In this document: piece after piece, positions 28,726-37,216 of the stretch
Layout of the letters: each line of letters begins with the position of its first letter
Position numbering within the stretch: position 1 is the first letter of the stretch
IMG/VR virus record: IMGVR_UViG_3300011116_000569
Span: 1 to 39,095 of that record
Direction: 5' to 3' (one strand)
Source of the DNA: a virus
Length of the DNA stretch: 39,095 nucleotides
The notes under the pieces: generated by a model
Databases searched by the model: none
Told to the model about the DNA's origin: nothing
The model's input: the letters and a program-made list of their open reading frames with translations, nothing else
Translations under genes and position numbers: made by a program

Positions 28726-29229
28726 ATGGCTTTGCGCGCTTTAGCAACCTCAGCGTCCGGCATCACCCCCGGCACTACGCCTGTGTCTGGTGGGACGGAT
28801 ACGGCTGTTTTCTACCAAAGCGGCGGCGTTATCACCAATAGCGCCAATCTAACCTACGCTTCAACTATCCTAACTTCCGCAAACGGGTTCAATACCGGCT
28901 CCGGGGCCGTTAACCAGTACAGCATTGCTGGCACGTCATGGGTGACAAGGCCGGGTGTTGGGTCCACAATCGCCTATGCGTCTGGCGGATATTTCGATAA
29001 GCACGATTTTTACAACGCAGGAACGCTGACGTTTTCGATAACGACGCTCGGCGTCAAACTGTACCCCGTAGCACTTGCCGCCCTTGGCGCAGCTGCGGCG
29101 GGTAACGATGGCACTCTGGCCTATGTGAATGATCTTCTTAGTCTCGTCAACGGTACTACCGCAGCTTCGGGCGGGGCGCTCAAAGGTATCGTCAAGTCGA
29201 ACGGAACTAACTGGATTGTGTTGGGTTAG
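28726..29229 (+). CDS. Beta-rich virion protein candidate (167 aa)
   Basis: Low-charge, Gly/Ser/Thr/Ala-rich protein with many strand-like segments (TPVSGGTDTAVFYQSGGV, ANLTYASTILTSANGF) and a repeat-like C terminus (AASGGALKGIVKSNGTNWIV). Similar sequences are found in phage fibre or baseplate accessory proteins. No specific family is recognised. It overlaps nothing and is four bases from the preceding gene. Confidence 0.5.
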   Translation: MALRALATSASGITPGTTPVSGGTDTAVFYQSGGVITNSANLTYASTILTSANGFNTGSGAVNQYSIAGTSWVTRPGVGSTIAYASGGYFDKHDFYNAGTLTFSITTLGVKLYPVALAALGAAAAGNDGTLAYVNDLLSLVNGTTAASGGALKGIVKSNGTNWIVLG

Positions 29230-29233
29230 CGCA

Positions 29234-29629
29234 ATGCAAGTTATTCTTTTCCTCCCTCTTTTATCGGCGGGATGCGATGCGCCCAGTCTGTACGACCGCG
29301 GCGGCGTGTCGTCTGATTACATCAACGAAATGGCCGGTTCTTTCGGTAGGCAAATACGGCCAATCGAGCGTGAATGCGATAGCGCGTGCGTCGTGAAACT
29401 GGCCGGTAACTATTGCGTGCAGCGTGACGGCTCGTTCGGCGTCCACGCATCAAAATACACCGCGACGGGGCAAAAGGTTCCGCTCCACGCGGATCAGGTG
29501 AGGGCTGCGGTTCCTTCGTGCTTCCGCAATCTGGCGGATAGCAAGGGCGCTTGGCAGTCTTTTCGAATAACGCGGATCCCTGCACGGGAAGTTTTGCGCG
29601 CCTGCCCAAGGCTCAAGGTCTGTGGGTAA
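29234..29629 (+). CDS. Exported Cys-rich protein with SAC motif (131 aa)
   Basis: The N terminus is a short hydrophobic signal ending LLSAGC (Cys14); the -3 residue is not ideal for a lipobox, so either lipidation or simple export is possible. The body has ECDSACVVKLAGNYC and FGVHASK, resembling the SAC...CV...FH pattern of a group of alphaproteobacterial periplasmic proteins with a ClpP/crotonase-like fold. Six or more cysteines suggest disulfides. A catalytic Ser is in the same spot (Ser50), but a His/Asp set is not certain. A moron-type role at the host envelope is possible. Confidence 0.5.
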   Translation: MQVILFLPLLSAGCDAPSLYDRGGVSSDYINEMAGSFGRQIRPIERECDSACVVKLAGNYCVQRDGSFGVHASKYTATGQKVPLHADQVRAAVPSCFRNLADSKGAWQSFRITRIPAREVLRACPRLKVCG

Positions 29630-29689
29630 CAGGGGTTAAATGATGATTACGGCATTGACCCCGGCCACCAAGCCAAAAGGCATCCAATA

Positions 29690-32119
29690 GTGGCGCTTCC
29701 CGTCGATACCGCTTCCGTCGAAACGCTGGCTGACTTCTCGTCGCCCGCGAAGCGTTGGAAGATGGAATTACAGATTGCGCGCAAGCCGCATGACAAATGG
29801 GCCGAGCGCGTCAAAAAGATTATCCGCCGCTATATGGACGAGCGGATGGGGACGACGGAGCAGTCCGCACGCCGGTTCAATATCCTGTGGTCAAACGTCC
29901 AGACACTTATGCCCGCCATCTATGCGCGGACGCCGAAGCCCGTAGTCGAACGCCGCTACCTTGACCGGGATCAGGTCGGGCGCGTGGCGTCCATGATTGC
30001 CGAGCGGGCGCTGTCCTATGAGATGGAGACGGGATACTTTCACCCGGCTATACAGCAGGCGGTTCTCGATTATCTGCTAGGCGGACGCGGGACGGTTTGG
30101 GTTCGGTACGAGCCGACCTATTCGCACGCATCTGACAAGCTGACCGACGTTGACGCTATCGAGGACATGGGCGAAGGGTCGGAAGGCTCCGAAGGCGGTA
30201 ACGACGACGGGCAGGAATCAGCAGCCGGCGACGACGGTAGTAACCCGCAAGGTGGGGAAACTGACGGCGATACTGAGGAAGGCGACGATAACGACGGCGA
30301 TGCGGACGTAGAGGTCACGACCGAAAAGCTCTGCATCGATTACGTCAATTGGAATGATTTCCTGATCCCGCCCGCCCGTACATGGGAAGAGGTCACTTGG
30401 GTAGCCAAGAAAGCCCACCTGACGCGCGATGAGCTTTGCGACAAGTTCGGGAAAGAGCAGGGCGACACAATCCCGCTTGACCATGTTCCGGCTGAAATCG
30501 AGAAAGACGCCAATGCACCCGGCGCTGTAGCGTTCAAAAAAGCGACCATCTGGGAAATCTGGGATAAGACGACCAGAAAAGTCTACTTTGTTTCGGAACA
30601 GTACGAGGGCGAATGCCTTGGTGAGCCGGACGGGTACGATGATCCGCTGAAACTGGCGGGCTTCTGGCCTTGCCCCAAACCGCTGTTGGCGACGACCAGC
30701 AATGAAAGCCTCATCCCGGTTCCCGATTATGCGGAATACCAGGATCAGGCCGAACAGCTTGACGAACTAACTGCCCGCATTAACAAGCTGCAAGAGGCCA
30801 TCAAGGCCATCGGCGTCTATGACGCATCGGTCCCTGAATTGCGCCGGTTGTTCGAGGAAGGCGAGGAAAACAAGCTCTACCCGGTCGATAGTTGGGCGGC
30901 GTTTGCGGAAAAGGGCGGGACGGCTGGCGCGGTGTCGCTATTGCCGATCAAGGAATTGGCTGAGGTTCTCGGCAAACTGTATGAATCCCGTCAGCAAGCC
31001 AAGCAGGACTTGTATGAAATCACCGGCATATCGGACATTGTGCGCGGCCAGTCCAACGCCAATGAGACGGCTACTGCCCAGAACATTAAAAGCAACTTCG
31101 CCACACTTCGGCTGGATAGCCGCAAGGCTGACGTGGCGAATTTCTGCCGTGACACCATCCGCATTATGGGCGAGATGGTTGCGGAACATTTCAGCCCGAA
31201 AACGCTTTACGAAGTGTCGGGCTATGAGCAATACGCGAAAGAACAATTCGCACCGGACGTGCAGGGAGCCCCGCAACAGGCCCCTCAAACCCCACAGATG
31301 GGCCACAATGGCGGCCCGCCGCTAAATCAGCCTGCAATGCCCCCGCAAGGCATGATGGCTCCGCAGCCCATGCAGCCCAGTCCGGAACAGTTGGCGGCGC
31401 TCAAGGCGTCCGACACGTTCGACAAGGCCGTTGCGTTGCTTCGGGATGAAAAGCAGCGCGGGTTCCGTATTGAGATCGAGACGGATAGCACCGTTGAGCC
31501 GAACCGCTCGCAGGAGAAAAGGGATCGCACGGAGTTCCTGACGGCGGCCACGCGATTCATCGCGCAGGCCGAGCAGATCGCCATGATGGACCCCACGATT
31601 GTCCCGGTTCTGGGAAAGATGCTTTTGTTTGGGGTGCGGGCGTTCCCGACGGCGCGTGACCTCGAAACCAGCTTCGAGGAATGGATCGCCAAAGCCGAGC
31701 AGAAGGCCACTCAGCCCCGTCCGCCGAAGCCTGATCCTGAAATGATAAAGGCGCAGACCGAACAGCAGCGGACCCAGATGGACATGCAGATTGCGCAACA
31801 GAAGGCGCAGTTGGAAGCTCAGACGGTCGGGGCGAAGCTACAGGCCGATCAACAGTCGGCAGAACATGATTTGCAGATCAAGCGGCAGATTGCCGAGATT
31901 GATTTGCAGATGAAGCAGATAGACCTTCAAATCAAGATGAAAGAACTTGAAATGAAGGGGCAGGCCATGGCGATGGACCATCAGGCCAAGGCGGCTGATA
32001 TGGCAATGAAGTCGCAGCAGATGGGCATGGAATCCGAGGCAAGCCAGCGGGAGCACGCCTTGGGGCTTGAGATGATGGCCGAGAAGGCCAGACAGGCAGA
32101 GCCGGAGGCGCTGGCATAA
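29690..32119 (+). CDS. Portal protein (809 aa)
   Basis: The length, position after the terminase, and the helical N-terminal region with RFNILWSNVQTLMPAIYARTP (residues about 63-83) identify a podovirus-type portal. A Glu/Asp/Gly-rich acidic loop lies near residues 155-200. The last 130 residues (from about 680) are a very long Gln/Met-rich amphipathic helix with repeated MQ and IQ units, which would extend the barrel into the head. The start is GTG 29690 with AAAAGG nine bases upstream; a 16-codon frame (29640-29690) just before it ends TAGTG and may couple to it. The protein is the dodecameric channel for DNA. Confidence 0.88.
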   Translation: MALPVDTASVETLADFSSPAKRWKMELQIARKPHDKWAERVKKIIRRYMDERMGTTEQSARRFNILWSNVQTLMPAIYARTPKPVVERRYLDRDQVGRVASMIAERALSYEMETGYFHPAIQQAVLDYLLGGRGTVWVRYEPTYSHASDKLTDVDAIEDMGEGSEGSEGGNDDGQESAAGDDGSNPQGGETDGDTEEGDDNDGDADVEVTTEKLCIDYVNWNDFLIPPARTWEEVTWVAKKAHLTRDELCDKFGKEQGDTIPLDHVPAEIEKDANAPGAVAFKKATIWEIWDKTTRKVYFVSEQYEGECLGEPDGYDDPLKLAGFWPCPKPLLATTSNESLIPVPDYAEYQDQAEQLDELTARINKLQEAIKAIGVYDASVPELRRLFEEGEENKLYPVDSWAAFAEKGGTAGAVSLLPIKELAEVLGKLYESRQQAKQDLYEITGISDIVRGQSNANETATAQNIKSNFATLRLDSRKADVANFCRDTIRIMGEMVAEHFSPKTLYEVSGYEQYAKEQFAPDVQGAPQQAPQTPQMGHNGGPPLNQPAMPPQGMMAPQPMQPSPEQLAALKASDTFDKAVALLRDEKQRGFRIEIETDSTVEPNRSQEKRDRTEFLTAATRFIAQAEQIAMMDPTIVPVLGKMLLFGVRAFPTARDLETSFEEWIAKAEQKATQPRPPKPDPEMIKAQTEQQRTQMDMQIAQQKAQLEAQTVGAKLQADQQSAEHDLQIKRQIAEIDLQMKQIDLQIKMKELEMKGQAMAMDHQAKAADMAMKSQQMGMESEASQREHALGLEMMAEKARQAEPEALA

Positions 32120-32346
32120 TGGCGAACGAGGCGCGCGACTTCTGGCGGGCGACGATCTCCAAGGCTTGCAATGCCCATATCGCCATTCACGGAAATTATA
32201 TCGGCGACGTGGCCAAATTTGCCGCCGCGACTACTGAGAAGGTGCTTGCGCTACCCTATGGATCGCCCCGCAGTAGAATGTTCGACGTAATCGAATCCTC
32301 CATGGAAATGCAAAAGCGTAAAATGGAAAAAAGCAATGCCGCGTGA
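32119..32346 (+). CDS. Small hypothetical virion-module protein (75 aa)
   Basis: Helical and soluble (EARDFWRATISKACNAHIA; KFAAATTEKVLALPYG; ESSMEMQKRKMEKSNAA). The start shares one base with the portal stop and the end overlaps the next gene by 11 bases. No family is recognised. Confidence 0.6.
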   Translation: MANEARDFWRATISKACNAHIAIHGNYIGDVAKFAAATTEKVLALPYGSPRSRMFDVIESSMEMQKRKMEKSNAA

Positions 32347-32620
32347 AACCTACGTCCTGCGCAATGGCGAGCTAGTTCCGAAGTCCGAAGCCGCCCCGCT
32401 CAATACGCATTACGTCGTCTCTGACACCATGACCCCGTTGCGCCATCCGATTACCGGCAAGATGATGGACAGCAAGTCGGCATTCCGGGCTGTCACCCGC
32501 GCCCACGGCTGCACGGAAATCGGTAACGACCAGATGACCGACCGGCGACCGCAGACCACGCATTTACCCCGCGTTGGGGCAGACATTGCCCGCGCTTGGG
32601 ATCAGTTGAGCAGGCGATAG
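32336..32620 (+). CDS. Hypothetical phage protein, possible virion maturation factor (94 aa)
   Basis: The sequence has a pattern that recurs in phage head regions: RETYVLRNGELVPK, then PLRHPITGKMMDSKSAFRAV (47-66 approximately) and CTEIGNDQ. No function is known to me. It starts inside the previous gene (11-base overlap) and ends directly before a GTG-started gene. Confidence 0.6.
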   Translation: MPRETYVLRNGELVPKSEAAPLNTHYVVSDTMTPLRHPITGKMMDSKSAFRAVTRAHGCTEIGNDQMTDRRPQTTHLPRVGADIARAWDQLSRR

Positions 32621-32827
32621 GTGTTTCGCGTTCCCAAAATTGAATCCATCCCGTGCAAAACGGACGACGGCCACCATTACGCTGAACGCATCACCACCGG
32701 CATGAAGGACGACGGATCGTTCTGGTCGCGTTGGGAATGCGCCATCTGCCGGGAAAAGGTTCTGGAAACGCAAGCGATGGATAGGCCGTCGCAACCGCAA
32801 TACGTAGCTCTGACAGAGCAAGTATAG
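32621..32827 (+). CDS. Small hypothetical protein (68 aa)
   Basis: A GTG start immediately after the previous stop (TAGGTG) gives a polar protein with a CAIC pair (residues 45-48) and one more Cys at 12, perhaps a zinc site. SD is weak. It may be co-translated from the upstream gene. No family is recognised. Confidence 0.5.
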   Translation: MFRVPKIESIPCKTDDGHHYAERITTGMKDDGSFWSRWECAICREKVLETQAMDRPSQPQYVALTEQV

Positions 32828-32842
32828 CAAGAGGGTTTATGG

Positions 32843-33832
32843 ATGGACGAGCTTCGCCCATATAACCCGTCTTGGCGGGATCGCATGGCTGCGGCGCTGA
32901 TGGGCGATGAAAAAGCTTCGCCTGCACGACGTAATTTCGTGCAGGGCATATTTGGCTCTACGGGCCTCGGGACGACGGGTCTTGGCGTTCTGGACGCTAC
33001 CCCTGCGGGCGGCGTGTTCGGTGCGCAGGAGGCGGCGCGGGAGGGGGATTACAAGGGCGCTGCGATGGCGATGTTCCTTGGGCCTTCGGCGCGGACTGCG
33101 GATCAGGTGGCGCTGGCGGCGGCCAAGAGCATGGCGGCAAAGGGTGCGGAACGGGCTGCTATCTTGAAGGAAACCGGGTGGTTTACCGGGGCTGATGGGA
33201 AATGGCGGTTTGAAATCCCGGACCACAATTCAAAAATAACCGATACGGTTTTTGACGACATAAGTGCAACAGGCGCACATCGAGGGAATTACCCGTCTGC
33301 TTTAGAACACCCTGATTTGTATCAGGCTTATCCCGAATTCGCCGATGTTTCTATGACCATGCATGCCAAGCGCGAACCGGGCGGGAATTTCCACAACGGG
33401 ACTAATTCTGTTCAAGTGTTTGGCCCCTCTACGGGGGCGCAACGGTCCGTAGCGCTGCACGAGGGGCAGCATGTCATTCAAGGCATAGAAGGTTTTGAGC
33501 GGGGCGGAACGCCCGAAGGCCTTTACGTTGACGCACCTGATAAGTTTTCGCGCGCAAAAGAGCTGGCTACGTCGCGAAATGTCGATTGGGGCAATCTGAG
33601 CGGGCAGGATCGCCAAAAGATTGCGATGGAAGTCATGATGGACGATTACCGCCGTCTTGCTGGTGAGGTGGAAGCCCGCAACGTGCAAAGTCGTCGCCAA
33701 ATGACACCTGAACAACGGCGTGCAATCCCCCCTTGGGAGACGCAAGACGTGCCGTACGAACAGCAAATCGTCCGAAAACCAACACAGCAGCCCCAAGCAA
33801 CTGGATTACTCGGCGTCCCGCCGAATATGTAA
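32843..33832 (+). CDS. Polyvalent-type protein with HExxH metallopeptidase-like motif (329 aa)
   Basis: HEGQH at residues 206-210 followed by VIQGIEGFERGG and, 64 residues later, RLAGEVEARNVQSR (271-284) match the LPD-type domains of large polyvalent phage proteins, which have HExxH and a downstream GExEAR glutamate (Glu275 or Glu277) as the third zinc ligand. The first 100 residues are Ala/Gly-rich with weak hydrophobicity. GAGG lies eight bases before ATG 32843. Its place between portal and scaffold suggests virion maturation or a factor injected with the DNA; the substrate is unknown. Confidence 0.75.
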   Translation: MDELRPYNPSWRDRMAAALMGDEKASPARRNFVQGIFGSTGLGTTGLGVLDATPAGGVFGAQEAAREGDYKGAAMAMFLGPSARTADQVALAAAKSMAAKGAERAAILKETGWFTGADGKWRFEIPDHNSKITDTVFDDISATGAHRGNYPSALEHPDLYQAYPEFADVSMTMHAKREPGGNFHNGTNSVQVFGPSTGAQRSVALHEGQHVIQGIEGFERGGTPEGLYVDAPDKFSRAKELATSRNVDWGNLSGQDRQKIAMEVMMDDYRRLAGEVEARNVQSRRQMTPEQRRAIPPWETQDVPYEQQIVRKPTQQPQATGLLGVPPNM

Positions 33833-33844
33833 TCGGGAGTTTTA

Positions 33845-34966
33845 ATGACAATCGAGAACGAGGGTAACGCGCCGGTCGAAACACCGGAAGCGTCCGACGA
33901 TCTGCGCTCCATGCTGACCGATGCTTTCGACAAGGCGGAAGCCTCTGTTGAAACCAAAGCGCCCGAAACAGCGCCCGAAGTCACCGACGACAAGCCACAG
34001 GACACACGCGCCCGCGATGCGTCTGGACGTTTCATCAAGGCGGATGGGTCGATTGACCCTGACCAGTCAGAGCGCCCCGGCGAAAAGCCGAAGGTTGCCG
34101 CTCCTGCCGCCAAAATAGAATTAACCGCCCCGGACAAGCCCGGAGAGCAACCCGCTCCTGCATCAACGCAGGCCAGTGGACCTCCCCCGAGTTGGGCGGC
34201 TGACGCGAAGGCCGCATGGGCTTCACTCCCTCCCGCTGCTCAACAGGCGGTCCTCAAGAGGGAAATGGAAGCATCCAACGGCATTCGTCAGTGGTCCGAA
34301 CGAGCCAAAGCCTTGGACGAAACCATCACGCCGTTGCGTGTGCTGGCATCACAAAAGGGACTGGACGAACGCGAGGCCGTCAACCGCCTTGCGAACGCAC
34401 AGCAGTTCCTCGACCGCGATCCGCATTCCGCAATCAAGTGGCTGGCGCAGTCCTACGGCTTGGATATTCGCGCAATTGCAGACGGTTCGGCTCCCTCACA
34501 GCAGCCAAGCCCGCAGCAATTCATTCAGCCCATCGAGCAACGCTTGATGACGCTCGAACAACGCATACAGATGCAGCAGGAAGCCGAACAGGCGCAGCGT
34601 CTCACGTCTCTACAGTCTGAGGTCGATAAGTTCGCCGCAGACAAGCCGCACTTTGCGGCTGTCGAGAATGAAATGATGGCAGCCATTCCGGCTATCAAAC
34701 AGATGAATCCGGGGCTATCGCCTCAGCAGATACTGGACAAAGCATATCGCATGGCTGTTGCAGCCAATGACGACGTGTCGGCTCTTGTGCGCGCTGACGA
34801 GACGGCCAAGGCAGACGCAGAACGCAAGACGGCGGCTCAAACCAAAGTCTCGCAAGCCCGCGCTGCATCGGTTTCAATTCGTGGCGCTCCGGTCAATACG
34901 GCTGGCGCGGCGGCTGCATCGAAAGGCACTGTTCGGGACGATCTGATGGCGGCGTTCGGGGGCTAA
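33845..34966 (+). CDS. Scaffolding protein (373 aa)
   Basis: The protein is acidic to neutral and mostly helical, with a disordered Pro/Glu/Thr-rich first 120 residues, a coiled-coil segment (QFIQPIEQRLMTLEQRIQ, then QEAEQAQRLTSLQSE, about 230-262) and a short basic C-terminal segment, the part that usually binds the coat. Position right before the major capsid gene is classic. It would direct prohead assembly and then leave. No protease gene for its removal is apparent, unless the HExxH protein is involved. Confidence 0.8.
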   Translation: MTIENEGNAPVETPEASDDLRSMLTDAFDKAEASVETKAPETAPEVTDDKPQDTRARDASGRFIKADGSIDPDQSERPGEKPKVAAPAAKIELTAPDKPGEQPAPASTQASGPPPSWAADAKAAWASLPPAAQQAVLKREMEASNGIRQWSERAKALDETITPLRVLASQKGLDEREAVNRLANAQQFLDRDPHSAIKWLAQSYGLDIRAIADGSAPSQQPSPQQFIQPIEQRLMTLEQRIQMQQEAEQAQRLTSLQSEVDKFAADKPHFAAVENEMMAAIPAIKQMNPGLSPQQILDKAYRMAVAANDDVSALVRADETAKADAERKTAAQTKVSQARAASVSIRGAPVNTAGAAAASKGTVRDDLMAAFGG

Positions 34967-34989
34967 TCACCCTTGAATAGGAGCCGATC

Positions 34990-36012
34990 ATGGCATCCCC
35001 CAATCTTTCGGAAATCGTCACCACGACCCTGCGCAATCGCAGCGGAAAACTCGCAGACAGCGTATCGCGTAACAACGCCGTACTGACCCGCCTCAATTCC
35101 AAGGGCAAAGTCAAGACGTTCGGCGGTGGTCGTACCATCGTGCAGGAAATCGAGTACGCCAACAACTCGACGTACAAGCGTTATTCGGGCTACGAAGTCC
35201 TGAACATCGCCCCGTCGGACGTGTTCACGGCGGCTGAATACCCGATCCGTCAGGCGGCTGTCGCCGTTTCCATGTCGGGTCTGGAAATGTTGCAGAACAG
35301 CGGCAAGGAAGCTGTGATCGACCTTCTCGAAGGCCGCATCCAGAACGCCGAGCGCACGTTCAAGAACGGCCTGTCCTACGATATTTATTCGGACGGCACG
35401 CAGACCGGACAGATCACCGGCTTGCAGGCGCTCATTTCGACCACGCCCACTTCCGGAACGGTCGGCGGCATCGACCGTGCGTCGTGGACCTTCTGGCAGA
35501 ACCAGAAATACTCGGCAGTCACGGATGGCGGCGCGGCTCTCTCCGCAGCCAACGTCTATGGCTACATGCTGGCGCTGTACCAGAAGCTCGTTCGCGGTTC
35601 AGATCGTCCTGACCTGATCGTGGCCGACAACGTGTCATGGGGCCTCTACAACCAGAGCCTCCACGCCATTCAGCGCATCACCAACGAGTCCACCGACGTG
35701 GGCAAGTCGGGCTTCCTGAACCTCAAGTTCATGGATTGCGACGTTGTGATGGACGGCGGCTATCAGGGCACCACCACTGACGGCAACACGTTCGGCACTG
35801 CCGGCGCGGGTGCGGTCGGCGGCGCTCCGGCCTCGACGATGTTCTTCATCAACTCCGATTACCTGTTCTTCCGGCCTCACCGTGACCGCAACATGGTCCC
35901 GCTGGACCCGGATCGGTTCTCGGTCAATCAGGACGCGATGGTCAAGCTCATGGGCTGGGCGGGCAACATGACCCTATCCAACGCATTTCTTCAGGGGGTT
36001 TTGACCACCTAA
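34990..36012 (+). CDS. Major capsid protein (340 aa)
   Basis: Length and composition suit an HK97-fold coat protein without long N-terminal scaffold: SPNLSEIVTTTLRNRS at the start, FTAAEYPIRQAAVAVSMSG (about 78-96), a helical spine (EAVIDLLEGRIQNAERTF) and a C-terminal FSVNQDAMVKLMGWAGNMTL. Flanked by the scaffold gene and, after an intervening homing endonuclease, by head proteins. AGGAG is upstream of the ATG. Codon use is cleaner than in neighbouring genes, as usual for a highly expressed protein. Confidence 0.88.
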   Translation: MASPNLSEIVTTTLRNRSGKLADSVSRNNAVLTRLNSKGKVKTFGGGRTIVQEIEYANNSTYKRYSGYEVLNIAPSDVFTAAEYPIRQAAVAVSMSGLEMLQNSGKEAVIDLLEGRIQNAERTFKNGLSYDIYSDGTQTGQITGLQALISTTPTSGTVGGIDRASWTFWQNQKYSAVTDGGAALSAANVYGYMLALYQKLVRGSDRPDLIVADNVSWGLYNQSLHAIQRITNESTDVGKSGFLNLKFMDCDVVMDGGYQGTTTDGNTFGTAGAGAVGGAPASTMFFINSDYLFFRPHRDRNMVPLDPDRFSVNQDAMVKLMGWAGNMTLSNAFLQGVLTT

Positions 36013-36021
36013 GATAATGTG

Positions 36022-36056
36022 TTATCATAGCCTCCTTCAATAGGAGGCTATGATGG
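36022..36056 (+). promoter_or_regulatory. Perfect hairpin hiding the SD and start codon of the homing endonuclease
   Basis: Bases 36024-36036 pair perfectly with 36042-36054 (13 Watson-Crick pairs, loop TCAAT at 36037-36041), extended by two G-U pairs. The 3' arm contains AGGAGG (36042-36047) and both possible ATG codons (36050 and 36053). In RNA from the capsid operon this structure would block ribosome access and so keep the nuclease low while capsid is made. It could also slow or end transcription, but no T-run follows. Confidence 0.8.
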
Positions 36057-36685
36057 TATCGACTAAGCTTGATCTAATAGGGCGTAAATTCGGGCGACTT
36101 TCCGTCTTAAACCGGGACTTCAACGAAAACCATCGCGTTCGGTACGTTTGCCAATGTGATTGTGGTGAGGTGTTTTCCGCTTTTCAGGCCAACTTGTTAA
36201 GCGGGAACACGACATCTTGTGGTTGCGCCAGAGTTAAGCACGGCATGTCGGGGACCAAGGTTTATAGCGTGTGGCGTCAAATGCGCCAAAGGTGTGAAAA
36301 CCCAAATGATGCGGCATACCAGAACTACGGTGGCCGAGGAATTAAGGTTGATGACCGATGGCAATCATTTGATATGTTCTTCGATGATATGGGAAGCCCG
36401 CCGCGTGGCTGGACCCTAGACCGCGTTAACAACGATGGGCCTTATTCTAAGGCAAATTGTAAATGGTCGTCGTGGAATGAGCAGGCTTCTAACCGTAGGT
36501 CTAATCGCGTCCTAAAAGCTTTTGGTCGAGTCCAAACAATTCAACAATGGGCGACGGAATACAATCTGCCGCTCTCGACCCTCAAAAATCGCATTGATCG
36601 AGCGCACCTAGAAATAGAAGCGGCGCTGACAATGCCAATCGCAAGGAATAAGCCATGTATATCGAAGGCATTAACCCGCTTCTGA
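36053..36685 (+). CDS. HNH-type homing endonuclease inserted in the capsid operon (210 aa)
   Basis: A Cys-rich N-terminal zinc module (YVCQCDCGEVF, then TTSCGCARVKHG) precedes KVYSVWRQMRQRCENP and NYGGRGIKVDDRWQSF, with DRVNNDGPYSKANCKWSSW, the pattern of phage free-standing HNH/AP2-like nucleases. It sits alone between the coat gene and the decoration gene, with codon use less biased than in its neighbours and its own 3' end overlapping the next gene by 31 bases, which supports a mobile insertion. ATG 36053 or 36050 may serve as start; both lie in a hairpin that hides the SD. Confidence 0.85.
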   Translation: MVSTKLDLIGRKFGRLSVLNRDFNENHRVRYVCQCDCGEVFSAFQANLLSGNTTSCGCARVKHGMSGTKVYSVWRQMRQRCENPNDAAYQNYGGRGIKVDDRWQSFDMFFDDMGSPPRGWTLDRVNNDGPYSKANCKWSSWNEQASNRRSNRVLKAFGRVQTIQQWATEYNLPLSTLKNRIDRAHLEIEAALTMPIARNKPCISKALTRF

Positions 36686-37164
36686 CCTACGCCATCACGA
36701 CGGCAACCCCGGAGCTTCCGGGCGCGCCGTTCGCGGTAGGCACGCGCGGTCTGGATAACACCGGCAAGGAATACGTCTTCTGCTCCAACACCACCACGGC
36801 GGCTCTCGTCGCTGGTGACGTTGTGCAGACGACCGCCGCCTATGCCGCATCGCAGATGACTACCACTGTCGGCGCTCGCGGAAATCCCGTGGGCGTTGTT
36901 CCTGTGGCGGTTTCGGCCAGCACTTCGACCATCACCTATTACTTCTGGGCTCAGGTGTACGGCATTTGCTCGGCCATCCACGTCCTTTCATCCTGTGCGG
37001 CTAACGTGCGCCTCAACACTGTGGCGACCGCTGCGGCTCTCGATGACGACGGTACGGCCAGCACCAAACAGGTGCAGGGCATTTACCTGACGACCGCCCG
37101 TGCGGCTTCGGAAGGCACTGCGGCTGGCATCCTGCGCTATCCGTTCGTTGACGCCACGCTCTAA
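36655..37164 (+). CDS. Head decoration protein candidate (169 aa)
   Basis: Ala/Thr/Val-rich, low-charge, beta-type protein (TATPELPGAPFAVGTRGLD, then SASTSTITYYFWAQVYGI) following the coat gene. Such proteins often bind the capsid surface or act as head fibres. AAGGAA is six bases before its ATG, inside the homing endonuclease gene, so its own expression was preserved after the insertion. A strong terminator lies after it. Confidence 0.6.
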   Translation: MYIEGINPLLTYAITTATPELPGAPFAVGTRGLDNTGKEYVFCSNTTTAALVAGDVVQTTAAYAASQMTTTVGARGNPVGVVPVAVSASTSTITYYFWAQVYGICSAIHVLSSCAANVRLNTVATAAALDDDGTASTKQVQGIYLTTARAASEGTAAGILRYPFVDATL

Positions 37165-37172
37165 CGCAATCG

Positions 37173-37202
37173 GGGACGGCGGATAGTCTGCCGTCCCTTT
37201 TT
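37173..37202 (+). terminator. Intrinsic terminator after the capsid genes
   Basis: GGGACGGC (37173-37180) pairs perfectly with GCCGTCCC (37190-37197) over a nine-base loop, followed by TTTTT. It divides the capsid genes from the tail genes within the late operon. A partial stop here would give more capsid than tail message, as many phages do. Confidence 0.88.
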
Positions 37203-37216
37203 CACAAGGGAACCAT

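Noticed and set aside
29640-29690. A 16-codon frame before the portal gene with AGGGG and a TAGTG overlap
   Set aside because: Too short to call a gene; perhaps a coupling leader. Mentioned in the portal entry only.
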